A DNA stretch of 64,000 nt, from NCBI GenBank assembly GCA_964390545.1, contig CAYMJV010000002.1, positions 1 to 64,000 on the forward strand. Reading direction: 5' to 3'. The notes beneath the pieces are model-generated. The model made no database searches and was not told the DNA's origin. It saw only the letters and a program-made list of their open reading frames with translations. The position numbers and the translations under genes were made by a program. Of the stretch, positions 18,387-27,037 are shown piece by piece; the first letter of the stretch is position 1; each line of letters opens with the position of its first letter. The stretch is from CAYMJV01 sp964390545. GTDB taxonomy: Bacteria; Desulfobacterota; BSN033; UBA1163.

Positions 18387-18958
18387 GATTCTCCTCCCTC
18401 TTCAGCTGGTTGATGAAGAAATAACGAAATCTCATTCACTTTGGCTTGGCCAAGGACGTCCGAATAGGCCTCTTCCACGATCACTCTGTCTTTGTGGATT
18501 GCCTTCACTTTTCCATCATGTCTTCCAATCGCTGTTCCTCTCTTTAAGAAATAGCCTCTCCCTTGTTGGTCTTCAACGAGGGCCACACTCCCCTCCGGGA
18601 GGGTGATAATGGCTACTAATCTCAGCTGACTGACGTCATATTTCTGCAGAGGCGTCAGAAAGGCGCTTTTGGGCATTTTTTCAGGCGTGAGCTGAATGAA
18701 GGGTCTAAAGGGATCCGCCTTTCCTACAGGACTATAAGAAAATACGGGCTCCTCTTTCTTGGCCACCTCCTTTTTCTCAACCTTCTCGGCCACTTGAACC
18801 GGCTCGGCCTTCTTTGTCTCAGCAACAGGTGTCTTTGCCTTCGGAGCAGCAGGGGGTGGAGCCGTCCCTCCCCCACAGCTAGACACAAGAAAGAGAAACA
18901 CCACGGAGGCGGCTAAGAGAATGATCTTACTTCTTCGGAGCTTTCGGAATGTCTTCAC
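18383..18958 (-). CDS. pilP: Type IV pilus assembly lipoprotein PilP
   Basis: About 191 residues. I chose GTG at 18958: it gives a clean lipoprotein signal (basic MKTFRKLRRSK, hydrophobic core, lipobox VSSC) and has GGAAGAAG upstream. A longer reading from 19003 would add a highly charged leader before the signal. After a Pro/Ala/Lys linker the C-terminal PilP domain has YSPVGKADPFRPF, LVAIITLPEGSVALVEDQQGRGYFLKRGTAIG and the VIVEE strand. PilP links the inner-membrane PilNO complex to PilQ. It overlaps pilO by about 32 bases and pilQ by 4. Confidence 0.93.
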   Translation of the reverse strand: MKTFRKLRRSKIILLAASVVFLFLVSSCGGGTAPPPAAPKAKTPVAETKKAEPVQVAEKVEKKEVAKKEEPVFSYSPVGKADPFRPFIQLTPEKMPKSAFLTPLQKYDVSQLRLVAIITLPEGSVALVEDQQGRGYFLKRGTAIGRHDGKVKAIHKDRVIVEEAYSDVLGQAKVNEISLFLHQPAEEGGES

Positions 18959-19619
18959 CTTCTTCCCCAAAACCCGTTCTCTTTCCAATTTTTTTCTCCT
19001 CACCTTTCTTTTCCTCGCTCTTTGTTTCTTCGGCTCTCTTCTCGAGAAACCGATAGGTATTGACCAGGCACGAGGTCCTCACCAAAAGCTCTGCTTCTCC
19101 CTTGCCCTTGTCTTTATCCTTTGCTTGGATCATATTGAAATTGACCACATTGATAATCCTTGGAAGTTTGCTCACCTTATCAAAGAAAATCCCCGTATTA
19201 TGGTAGCTACCCAAAAACACCAATTCGATAGGGACTCTGGCATAAAATTGTTGAGCCTCTTCAGGCTTGGGCCTGAAGAGAGTGAAATCGAGTTTTGATT
19301 CTTTACCAAGAGCAGATATGTTTCTCAGAATCTCAGGAATTTCTTTCTCGTTGGGGAGTTGGGTGAGAGCATTCATCAGCTCAACATTCAATTGTTCCAC
19401 TTGTTTCTTATATTTTTCAAATTCCTTCTCAATCGCCTTGCTCTCATTCAACTCCCTCACCAAGTTATTCAATTCACCCTTTAACGTTTTGAGTTCGTTC
19501 TGTTGGGGCATGAAAAAGGCATAAGCATAGAGGCCGATCACCACACAAATGAGCACGACGAGGATCACCACCTTCTTGGATGTCGGAAGTTTATAGATCG
19601 CGTCCATCTTAATGGCCAT
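18927..19619 (-). CDS. pilO: Type IV pilus inner-membrane protein PilO
   Basis: 230 residues: short cytoplasmic N-terminus, one membrane helix (VVILVVLICVVIGLYAYAFF), a coiled coil, then the ferredoxin-like PilO domain with IPELVFLGSYHNTGIFFDKVSKLPRI-type sequence. The C-terminal tail is rich in Lys and Glu. It pairs with PilN to align the pilus machine. AAGGAG precedes the ATG, 17 bases after the pilN stop. Confidence 0.95.
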   Translation of the reverse strand: MAIKMDAIYKLPTSKKVVILVVLICVVIGLYAYAFFMPQQNELKTLKGELNNLVRELNESKAIEKEFEKYKKQVEQLNVELMNALTQLPNEKEIPEILRNISALGKESKLDFTLFRPKPEEAQQFYARVPIELVFLGSYHNTGIFFDKVSKLPRIINVVNFNMIQAKDKDKGKGEAELLVRTSCLVNTYRFLEKRAEETKSEEKKGEEKKIGKRTGFGEEGEDIPKAPKK

Positions 19620-19636
19620 GGGAGTTCTCCTTTAAA

Positions 19637-20179
19637 TCACATGAAAATAATTTCGCATGAGAGGATGAACTTCTTCAACGGAATTTTACTTACTTCGATT
19701 TGCTCGCTGACGATTAAGTCGACATTCTTAAAAAGCTTTGATTTTCTGAGGTTCGTCATAAAATTCGCCACGGTTTCATCATCCAGGGCGACCCCCTCAA
19801 TCCCCAGCTTCGATCCATCTTTCTTTACCGATTCGAAGTAGACTTTCTCTGGTTTATCAATACTTAATTCATCCAATACCTTTGCCGGACTCGCCTTCTC
19901 TTTCCTTAATAGATTGATGACATTCAATTTTTCTTGTAGAATCCTCTGCTGTTCTTTGGCTTTATTAAACTCCGTTGTCAAGGACTTATAACGTTCAATT
20001 TCTTTTCTCGTATTTGAGATCTGTGCGAGCGTCTTTTCTTTCTCGCCACCGATGAACCACTGAACACCAAAGAGCAACGCCAATACAACCGCCATGGAAA
20101 GAATGAACACGATCATTTCTTTCCTCACTCCAATTTTCTTCGTTCCTTTCCTTGCCTTGAGTAAGTTGATCTTTATCAT
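19637..20179 (-). CDS. pilN: Type IV pilus inner-membrane protein PilN
   Basis: 180 residues. It starts MIKINLL, the PilN motif that binds PilM, followed by a membrane helix (VFILSMAVVLALLFGVQWF), a coiled coil and a small alpha/beta domain. It overlaps pilM by ATGA and has GGGGGAC before its start. It forms the inner-membrane alignment subcomplex with PilM, PilO and PilP. Confidence 0.95.
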   Translation of the reverse strand: MIKINLLKARKGTKKIGVRKEMIVFILSMAVVLALLFGVQWFIGGEKEKTLAQISNTRKEIERYKSLTTEFNKAKEQQRILQEKLNVINLLRKEKASPAKVLDELSIDKPEKVYFESVKKDGSKLGIEGVALDDETVANFMTNLRKSKLFKNVDLIVSEQIEVSKIPLKKFILSCEIIFM

Positions 20180-21234
20180 TTGTCCCCCACCCTTCTTGAG
20201 GCCAATCCTACGGCTACGGCCATGATGGGCCCGATGTCCCTCAGATAATCCAAGTCAAAATTCTTGCCGCTGTATTCAACTCTTTTGAAAGGATTTGCGA
20301 CTTCAACCGGAAGCCCAATCTGTTGTTGCAAGACGATGTCAAAATCTTTAATTTTCGATCCCCCTCCGCTCAGGTATAACTTGCTCACCTTCTCATAGGT
20401 GCTTGTGGATTGAAAAAAATCGAGTGAATTCCCGATCTCGATGGCCAATGCCTCTGAGGCTGTTTTGAGCACATTTTGGATGGCGGGTTGAGAGGCGCCT
20501 TCCCCCTTGTTCCCCACTTTGATCCTTTCCGCCTCTTCATAATCGATATGGAGTTGACGTTGAATCTCTTCAGTAATTTGATTGCCCCCTTTGAAAATGT
20601 CTCTTGTGAAACTGGAGGTGTTGTTCCTGAGGATGTTAATATTCGTAATGCTGGCACCTACATTGGCGACCGCTACGGTCTCATCCTTGTCAATATCGTA
20701 ATTGATTTCGAGCATATTCTCCAAGGCAAAGGAATCCGTGTCAATAATAACGGGATTCAGTCCTGCTTCGACAATGACCGACTGATAATCATTGATAATA
20801 TCCTTTTTAGCTGCCACTAAGACCACATCCATAAGATCGGCGTTTTCTGAGCTCGAACCCAGCATATGAAAATCAATATTCACATCATTAATATCGAAGG
20901 GGATATACCGCTCGGCTTCCCATTGAATCGATTCTTCCAATTCGGATTCCGTCATGAAGGGTAATGAAATCTTCTTGACAATCACGGAATGACCTGAAAC
21001 AGATGTCACAACATCCTTTCTCTTTGTTTTTGTCGTTGAAACGAGATCCTTGATGGCATCAATGATGGTGACGGAGTCCATCAAGGCTCCGTCCACAATG
21101 GCCTCCGGAGGCAGAGGAGATAGGCCCAAATTCTGCAATTTGAACCCGCCTTTCACCCGATTCAGTTCGACCAGTTTGATCGAACTTGACCCAATATCAA
21201 GCCCAACGAAATCCTTCTTTTTTCCTAAGAACAT
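20176..21234 (-). CDS. pilM: Type IV pilus assembly ATPase-like protein PilM
   Basis: 352-residue actin/FtsA-like protein. The N-terminus VGLDIGSSSIKLVEL is the first phosphate loop; LYLSGGGSKIKDFD is the adenosine motif near the C-terminus. It binds the PilN tail on the cytoplasmic face. AAGGGGTG precedes the ATG. It is the first gene of the pilMNOPQ operon and has its own sigma-70-like promoter upstream. Confidence 0.96.
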   Translation of the reverse strand: MFLGKKKDFVGLDIGSSSIKLVELNRVKGGFKLQNLGLSPLPPEAIVDGALMDSVTIIDAIKDLVSTTKTKRKDVVTSVSGHSVIVKKISLPFMTESELEESIQWEAERYIPFDINDVNIDFHMLGSSSENADLMDVVLVAAKKDIINDYQSVIVEAGLNPVIIDTDSFALENMLEINYDIDKDETVAVANVGASITNINILRNNTSSFTRDIFKGGNQITEEIQRQLHIDYEEAERIKVGNKGEGASQPAIQNVLKTASEALAIEIGNSLDFFQSTSTYEKVSKLYLSGGGSKIKDFDIVLQQQIGLPVEVANPFKRVEYSGKNFDLDYLRDIGPIMAVAVGLASRRVGDK

Positions 21235-21270
21235 TTTAACACCCCTTTTAATGTGGTAAATTCGTAATCA

Positions 21271-21298
21271 ATTATTCCCATATTTTCCCAAAAGTCAA
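21271..21298 (-). promoter_or_regulatory. Sigma-70-like promoter for pilMNOPQ
   Basis: On the minus strand TTGACT is followed after 16 bases by AATAAT, ten of twelve consensus bases. The start point would be near 21264, giving a leader of about 30 bases before pilM. The rest of the gap 21235-21391 is AT-rich; I see no -24/-12 motif there. Confidence 0.5.
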
Positions 21299-21391
21299 GA
21301 AAAAAATTTTATTAACCCCTAGAATTCTAATGAGTATCCACAGAAACCTGATAATTCATTTTAGACTTTTCTAATAACTTACTAAATTTTT

Positions 21392-22768
21392 TCATAAATT
21401 ATCTGACAAACTATATTTTCTTATCTTGGCCCTCAAAGTGGCCCTGGAAATACCTAAAACCTTTGAAGCTTTTGATTTATTCCATTCCAGGCTCTTAAGG
21501 ACTTTGGAAAGATGTATCTTTTCCACATGGTCCAAGGACATTCCGTCAGTAATTTCAGACACTTCAGGCGCAGACATTGCCCGATCAAATCCTCCGGTCT
21601 GCTTTAATTCAAAGGGAAGCTGCTTATGGGTGATCAAATCTTGATCAGTAAGAATCATAGCTCTCTCGATCACATTCTTTAACTCTCGCACATTTCCTGG
21701 CCAGTGATATTGGATCAATAACTTCTTAGCTTCATCGCTGAAACCTCGAATTTTTTTGTTATGTTCCCTATTGTTTTCCTCGATAAACAAATTTGAGAGG
21801 AGTAAAATATCCTCAACCCTGTCTCGCAGGGGTGGCATTTCAATGACCATAACCTTTAATCGATAATATAAATCTTTTCGGAATAACCCCTCCCTGACCA
21901 GGGCCTCTAAGTTCTTATTGGTAGCAGCAATAATACGAATATCAACCTTGATTTCCCTCTCCCCTCCCACTCTCATAAAGGTCTGATTTTCAAGGACCCT
22001 CAGAATCTTCGATTGCAAAAAAGGTTTCATATCACCGATTTCGTCTAAGAAGACCGTTCCCCCATCGGCTAACTCAAAAAGCCCTTTCTTTGTATTCTTA
22101 GCGTCTGTGAAAGCTCCCTTCTCATATCCAAAAAGTTCTGATTCCAATAACGAATCGGGAATGGCGCTACAATTAATCTTCATCAAGGGTTTATTGCCCC
22201 TTTTGCTATTATAATGAATGGCATTCGCGGCTAATTCCTTCCCTGTTCCGCTTTCTCCCTGAATCAATACGGAGGTTTTGTGAGTTTTACTGATCATTCC
22301 AATCAATTCTTTTACATAGTGAATCTGGGGGCTGACCCCATGGATATGGCTGTTTTGATCCTCCTTTTGTTGCCGATGCAACCTCCGGACCTCATTGATT
22401 AAACTTTTTGTCTCTAACCCTTTCTCGATCAACAGCTTCAACTCTTCCAATTCAAAAGGCTTATTGATATAGTGATAAGCGCCTGATTTCATGGCTGACA
22501 CTGCGGTTTGAACATCGGAATACGCCGTCATCATAATGACTAAGATTTCCGTGTCTAATTCCTTGACCTTTTTCAAAACTTCAATGCCATCCACATCGGG
22601 CAGCCTCATATCCAGCAAAACGAGATCAATGATATTCTTTTTGATAATCGACAGGGCTCCATTCCCTGCCCCCACTGAAAAGATCTCATACCCCTTCTTC
22701 TTCAATACATCGGAAAGGGTCTGTTGCATCACTTCATCATCATCAACAATCAGAATCGATGGCTTCAT
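21392..22768 (-). CDS. NtrC-family sigma-54-dependent response regulator
   Basis: 458 residues. Receiver with Asp53; AAA+ domain with Walker A GESGTGKE (171-178), loop GAFTDA (218-223) and Walker B VFLDEIG; Fis-type helix-turn-helix at the C-terminus (KASKVLGISRATLRAKIRK). GGAGACG precedes the ATG, which overlaps the kinase gene by 4 bases. It ends the operon headed by the -24/-12 promoter at 27022-27037, so it may activate its own operon. It is next to pilMNOPQ and is a candidate PilR-like regulator, though its kinase is soluble rather than PilS-like. Confidence 0.93.
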   Translation of the reverse strand: MKPSILIVDDDEVMQQTLSDVLKKKGYEIFSVGAGNGALSIIKKNIIDLVLLDMRLPDVDGIEVLKKVKELDTEILVIMMTAYSDVQTAVSAMKSGAYHYINKPFELEELKLLIEKGLETKSLINEVRRLHRQQKEDQNSHIHGVSPQIHYVKELIGMISKTHKTSVLIQGESGTGKELAANAIHYNSKRGNKPLMKINCSAIPDSLLESELFGYEKGAFTDAKNTKKGLFELADGGTVFLDEIGDMKPFLQSKILRVLENQTFMRVGGEREIKVDIRIIAATNKNLEALVREGLFRKDLYYRLKVMVIEMPPLRDRVEDILLLSNLFIEENNREHNKKIRGFSDEAKKLLIQYHWPGNVRELKNVIERAMILTDQDLITHKQLPFELKQTGGFDRAMSAPEVSEITDGMSLDHVEKIHLSKVLKSLEWNKSKASKVLGISRATLRAKIRKYSLSDNL

Positions 22769-23940
22769 GTCGTCTCCGAAATCACGGGCAAATTGATTAT
22801 GAAGGAAGTCCCTTTCTCTAATTTGCTTTCGACCTTGATCGTTCCCCCGTGTTTCTTAATGATTTGATAGGTGATCGACAGCCCCAATCCAATGCCCTTT
22901 GGTTTTGTGGTAAAGAAGGGGTCAAAAATCCTGTGGATGATATTGGGTGGGATCCCTTTCCCAGTATCGGATATAACAATCTTGATAAAATTCTGACTGG
23001 GCCCATCTTGAGAATAGGAAACCGTAGGGTTGACCTCAATCTTCAGCTCCCCCCCGTTCGGCATCGCCTGAATGGCATTTAAAAATAAGTTAAGGAACAC
23101 CTGATACATTTGGTTCTTGTCGACCTTGATCTTTGGAAGTTGTGGATGATAGGCTTCGACAAATCGTACTCCCTGGTCTGCAATCTCCTTAAAAAGAAAA
23201 GGGATGATTTCATTGATAACGTCTTTCACAGAACAGTCAATCAAATTCAACTTTTGAGGCTTCGCAAAAGAAAAAAATGTTTTCAGAAGTTCATTGAGTC
23301 GATCGATCTCTTTCGTGATGCGGTTTAAGTACTCTCGCCGAGAATCGTCTTTCGACATCTCCTCGCTGAGCGCCTGGGCAGTTGTCTTGATCCCGGCAAG
23401 GGGGTTGCGAAGTTCATGAGCGATACCCGACGAAAGTTTCCCCAAAGAAACCAGTCGATCCATTCTTAGAATTTCTTCCTGAATCTTAAAAACATTGGTC
23501 ATATCCCGGAAAATCACGATCTTCCCTAGGGTCTCCCCTCGAATGCTCAGATGGTTATTAATGGTAAATCCAACGGGAAACTCCACTTTATCTTTCCGTC
23601 TCATCCAACCTTCTTTTCTCGTTTCGAGGTCATCGGGGTTATTCAGAAGGGAATGAACAATGCTTTGTTTTTCCCTGAGGCCGAAGATCCCGAAAGATTT
23701 CCCAATCAGTTCATCCTTCGAATAGCCTAAGATTCTCTCTCCAGCTTTATTGATATAAGTCACGGTATCATGGATCCCTGCAATAATGATTCCGCTCCCA
23801 ATGCTCTGAATAATGCTTTCCATAAAATTCTTAACATCCTCTAATTCCTGAGTCAGTCGATAAATCGACTCTTCTTTCTTGACCAGCTCATCAAGCATTT
23901 CCTTTTTTGAAATATTCTGATTCAAGATGTTTTGATCCAT
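22765..23940 (-). CDS. PAS-domain histidine kinase (NtrB-like)
   Basis: 391 residues with no membrane segment. A short coiled coil leads into a PAS domain (about 38-150, IIAGIHDTVTYINKAGERILGYS). HisKA has His175 in HELRNPLAGIKT; the ATPase domain has LNLFLNAIQAMP, DTGKGI and GIGLGLSI. It should be cytoplasmic and phosphorylate the activator encoded next, which it overlaps by 4 bases. It starts 15 bases after the CheW-like gene, so its input may come from the Mgl/CheW module. Confidence 0.92.
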   Translation of the reverse strand: MDQNILNQNISKKEMLDELVKKEESIYRLTQELEDVKNFMESIIQSIGSGIIIAGIHDTVTYINKAGERILGYSKDELIGKSFGIFGLREKQSIVHSLLNNPDDLETRKEGWMRRKDKVEFPVGFTINNHLSIRGETLGKIVIFRDMTNVFKIQEEILRMDRLVSLGKLSSGIAHELRNPLAGIKTTAQALSEEMSKDDSRREYLNRITKEIDRLNELLKTFFSFAKPQKLNLIDCSVKDVINEIIPFLFKEIADQGVRFVEAYHPQLPKIKVDKNQMYQVFLNLFLNAIQAMPNGGELKIEVNPTVSYSQDGPSQNFIKIVISDTGKGIPPNIIHRIFDPFFTTKPKGIGLGLSITYQIIKKHGGTIKVESKLEKGTSFIINLPVISETT

Positions 23941-23955
23941 GGGAAAATCAGCTCA

Positions 23956-25146
23956 TCAAAATTTTTTCAAATTCAAAATTGAAATCTCTGTGGGGCGTTC
24001 CTGATACGTCCAATGAGCGATTCCGGTGAAATATTCGCCATATTTTCCACCGGTCTCCATTTGAGTGGAAAGCCTTTCCAGTACCTGGTCAACCATCAAC
24101 CCTTTATACTCTCCATCTTCATTCACTGCCAGAATTTTGATCTCTGCTTTGCGGCTCCCCTTAGGGATTGAAAAAACCTTTCTTAGATCAATGAGTCTGA
24201 CTTCGAAATCTTTTACCCGAATCTTCTGTTGATCAACATACCTATCCTGATGATCCACTGGAACTTTGAACAATTTGTATATCTTGTCACTTTCCACACC
24301 CAACAATCTTTCCTCGACTTTGAAAACCGTAATATTAATGGGTACCGAACGAATCGCGACTGGCGGCTCTGCAGGCTGCGTTGAACCTCGATCCACCTTT
24401 AACAGGAAGAGGTCCATCTTCTGATAAAGTTCTCCCATTTTTTCCAAGAATAAATTCATCTTCTTCGATAGTTCTCCGATCTGGTTCTCCATCTTGATGA
24501 AAATTCCGGACCTTTCGATCTCCTCCCTTAAACCCGGGGCAGGCCGTTCAAGTTTGGCCTCTTTCAATTCCTCCAAACAGGAATATCTCGCCTGGATTCC
24601 CATATAAGCGAGCTGTTTGTAGATGTTTAATTCACTATCCGCTTCTTTTCTCATCAGGAGTTTTAGGGTCTCCTTGGAATCCATTAAGAACTTGACCAAG
24701 GGTGCCCGAATCTTGTCTTCATTTCTAACCATATAGTCTAGGACTTTATCCATGAGGTTCAGAACCGACCCGACTTCAGGTTTTTCTTTTAAGGTCTGCC
24801 GTAGGGCGAGGACTTCTTCTTTTGTCTTCGCCAGATTCTCTTTATTGATCTCCCACTCCAAGGACAAGAGTTGGCCCTCCATCTTCTCAAGGGGTTTGAA
24901 AACCTGAGCAGCTGGAGGCGGAGAAGTGGGGGGCGGTGCCGAAGTACTCTCAAAATCAAAATCCTTCTCCACTCGAAACGGTTGTTCTTTGACTGGAGGT
25001 TGCGGTGGCTTGGAGATAGTCTCGGCTGGCCCTCCTGTTTTCTCGACGAATAAACGATCCACAGCGGAGTCGATCTCTTCCTCCAACCCTTTGATATCAT
25101 TCTCTCCCAAGACTTTATCCATTTTCAGCGCCCTCTCGGTGTTCAC
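23956..25146 (-). CDS. CheW-domain protein with long N-terminal helical region
   Basis: 396 residues. Residues about 265-396 are a CheW-like SH3 pair (ITVFKVEERLLGVESDKIYKLF, IRVKDFEVRLIDLRKVF, GLMVDQVLERLS). The N-terminal 265 residues have a Pro-rich linker and long helices with repeated Leu/Lys/Glu, likely a coiled coil. There is no CheA-type catalytic part. The start is GTG at 25146, overlapping mglA by GTGA; an ATG eight codons in (AGAGGG upstream) is an alternative. Between mglA and a kinase gene, it may connect the GTPase to a signalling array. Chemoreceptors and CheA are not in the window. Confidence 0.8.
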   Translation of the reverse strand: MNTERALKMDKVLGENDIKGLEEEIDSAVDRLFVEKTGGPAETISKPPQPPVKEQPFRVEKDFDFESTSAPPPTSPPPAAQVFKPLEKMEGQLLSLEWEINKENLAKTKEEVLALRQTLKEKPEVGSVLNLMDKVLDYMVRNEDKIRAPLVKFLMDSKETLKLLMRKEADSELNIYKQLAYMGIQARYSCLEELKEAKLERPAPGLREEIERSGIFIKMENQIGELSKKMNLFLEKMGELYQKMDLFLLKVDRGSTQPAEPPVAIRSVPINITVFKVEERLLGVESDKIYKLFKVPVDHQDRYVDQQKIRVKDFEVRLIDLRKVFSIPKGSRKAEIKILAVNEDGEYKGLMVDQVLERLSTQMETGGKYGEYFTGIAHWTYQERPTEISILNLKKF

Positions 25147-25769
25147 TTGGCTTGTTTATCAAGCAACATAATTTTTCGACTCACGTCCTTGACCACCAGC
25201 TTACTTATTTCTCTCAGCGTCTCAAAGACTCCCGTCCCTTTCACCGCACTCGCAGGAAAGGAAGGCACCTTCAACATCGAGTTGAGATCCTTTTCCAATA
25301 CCTCGACCGGAAGGATCTCCGAATCTGTTCTATCGAGGTCTCGTTTGTTGTATTGAAGGACGAGAGGAACGGTGCGGATGCTGACCCCCTTCTCCGCTAA
25401 ATTCTTTGCTAAGTTGATCAAGCTTTCTATATTCTTTTTCCTCTGAACCTTCAACGAATCTCCGACGAAGACGACCCCATCCACTCCCTTCAAAACCAAT
25501 TTCCGTGTGGCATCATAATGGACTTGCCCCGGAACCGTATAAAGCTGAACCCGGATATCAAACCCCCTGATCTTTCCCAAATTCAATGACAAAAAATCAA
25601 AAAAGAGGGTCCGATCTCCCTTGGTATCGATGGAGACCATCTTGCCTTTAGTATCTTCCTTGGTGGTACCAAAAATATACTGGAGATTCGTCGTTTTTCC
25701 GCAAAAGCCGCAACCATAATAAACGATCTTACATTGAATCTCGTCTTTGCTGAAATTGATAAAAGGCAT
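25143..25769 (-). CDS. mglA: Ras-like polarity GTPase MglA
   Basis: 208 residues. The N-terminus has the MglA-type P-loop YYGCGFCGKTTN (about 17-28). The switch region reads TVPGQ in place of the eukaryotic DTAGQ, and the base-specificity motif is NKRD (about 140-143). MglA-GTP marks the leading pole and directs type IV pili and gliding machinery in myxobacteria. It lies 34 bases after the roadblock gene, its likely GTPase-activating partner, with GGAAGAAAG before its start. Confidence 0.94.
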   Translation of the reverse strand: MPFINFSKDEIQCKIVYYGCGFCGKTTNLQYIFGTTKEDTKGKMVSIDTKGDRTLFFDFLSLNLGKIRGFDIRVQLYTVPGQVHYDATRKLVLKGVDGVVFVGDSLKVQRKKNIESLINLAKNLAEKGVSIRTVPLVLQYNKRDLDRTDSEILPVEVLEKDLNSMLKVPSFPASAVKGTGVFETLREISKLVVKDVSRKIMLLDKQAK

Positions 25770-25803
25770 TAACTTTCTTCCACCTGCCTATTGAAGGTTG
25801 ACG

Positions 25804-26226
25804 TTATAATTCTATGGCTACCCTTTTTTTCTCAAAAATCGTTGAGAGGATTCGAGCAAGCTCCTCCGTAATTTTACCGATTTGTAATCGAATCACTCCC
25901 AAGGAGGTCCGGTCATCAAAAAGGGTTACCAAGATGACATGGTCACCGATCGCCGAAAAATAGACATTTTCACTCTTTCCCTTATGAAACAATAGGGTGA
26001 ATTCTTCTTCCCCTAATATCTTGGCAATTTCAGCGGTGGCTCCAAAGTTGGCCGCCGTCAGGGCTGAAAGGGAAGACATATCAATCGCAGGTGCATTTCC
26101 ATGATGGGCAATGAGTTGCCCCGAACGGTCAATTAAGAGCACGGATTGGGCGAGTGAGGAAGCCACTACTTTATTTAAGCAAAAGTTTATTTTTTCCAAA
26201 TCTTTTTGTGTGATAATAATGTTCAT
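25804..26226 (-). CDS. mglB: Roadblock/LC7 protein, MglB-like
   Basis: 140 residues with a single roadblock/LC7 fold: SSLAQSVLLIDRSGQLIAHHGN at the N-terminus, then a helix (LSALTAANFGATAEIAKILGE) and strands ending GVIRLQIGKITEELARIL. MglB dimers activate the GTPase of MglA at the lagging pole. Position directly before mglA, 44 bases after the receiver-DUF4388 gene, supports the name. The ribosome site is weak. Confidence 0.88.
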   Translation of the reverse strand: MNIIITQKDLEKINFCLNKVVASSLAQSVLLIDRSGQLIAHHGNAPAIDMSSLSALTAANFGATAEIAKILGEEEFTLLFHKGKSENVYFSAIGDHVILVTLFDDRTSLGVIRLQIGKITEELARILSTIFEKKRVAIEL

Positions 26227-26270
26227 CTTCGATGAATTAGGATCTCTCGCGGATATCTTTTCTAAGAATA

Positions 26271-26960
26271 TTACACTCTGTCATCACTTTTTCGCATCGC
26301 CTCAACCAGCAGGTGTTCCCAGCTCTGATGGATCGTTTGAAGGGGTGACACGATACCGATATTTGAAACAAATTCCCCTTCCTGCCAGCTCATGATCTTA
26401 TAGAAAGCATCCGTTCCCTTCTCTTCTCCACATTCCGCATGTACAATTTCCCCCTCATTCAAGTAAATGACGCCCTTTTCACTATCTTTGGTAAAAGTCA
26501 GGGCTGTGGTCACACGACTGAGGCAGTTCATCTGAATGATATCCGTCAGTTGCAAGCCGAAGACCTTCCCTTGAAACCCTTTTTTCTTTCCAATCAAATC
26601 AATAATGATCTTTCGGATATCGGATATCTCAAAAGGCTTCTCCACATAATAGAGGGAACCTCGACGATTGGCTTCCTTCTGGACATCGGAAGACCCATAG
26701 GCAGTCATGATGATGACTTTCGTGTCGGGATAATCTTTCTTAATCTTTACAAGCAGGTCTAAGCCATTAATATCTGGCATGCGAATATCTGAAATAACCA
26801 GATCAATTTTATTATTCCTGAGTAGGGTTAGAGCCTCCTTCCCGTTATTTGCAATGATCACTTCATACTTATCCTTGTCTTTCGAAAGGCTTTTGGACAT
26901 GCTCCACGTTAAAGTCTCCTCATCATCCACAATCAAGACCTTCTTTAAGTCCTTTAACAT
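26271..26960 (-). CDS. Response regulator with PATAN/DUF4388 output domain
   Basis: About 229 residues from ATG at 26960. The receiver (about 5-120) has DDEE, phospho-acceptor Asp in LVISDIRMPD and KPF. The C-terminal part (about 135-229, LQLTDIIQMNCLSRVTTALTF, GVIYLNEGEIVHAECG) is a PATAN/DUF4388 domain, a likely protein-interaction module common in deltaproteobacterial motility loci. A longer reading from 27047 would look like a signal peptide, but the -24/-12 promoter at 27022-27037 lies inside it, so that start is rejected; ATG at 26996 is possible. First gene of the Mgl/CheW operon. Confidence 0.9.
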   Translation of the reverse strand: MLKDLKKVLIVDDEETLTWSMSKSLSKDKDKYEVIIANNGKEALTLLRNNKIDLVISDIRMPDINGLDLLVKIKKDYPDTKVIIMTAYGSSDVQKEANRRGSLYYVEKPFEISDIRKIIIDLIGKKKGFQGKVFGLQLTDIIQMNCLSRVTTALTFTKDSEKGVIYLNEGEIVHAECGEEKGTDAFYKIMSWQEGEFVSNIGIVSPLQTIHQSWEHLLVEAMRKSDDRV

Positions 26961-27021
26961 ATTAATATTCTCTGAGTATGGTAAAATTCCACTCATTGTA
27001 TTCAATATTAACGATGTAATT

Positions 27022-27037
27022 AGCAAAATAAGTGCCA
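27022..27037 (-). promoter_or_regulatory. Perfect sigma-54 -24/-12 promoter for the Mgl/CheW/NtrBC operon
   Basis: On the minus strand the bases are TGGCAC-TTATT-TTGCT, an exact match to TGGCAC-N5-TTGCW. Transcription should start near 27011, about 50 bases before the ATG at 26960. The last gene of the operon encodes a sigma-54 activator, so autoregulation is plausible. ACTTAA repeats upstream may be enhancer sites. Confidence 0.8.
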
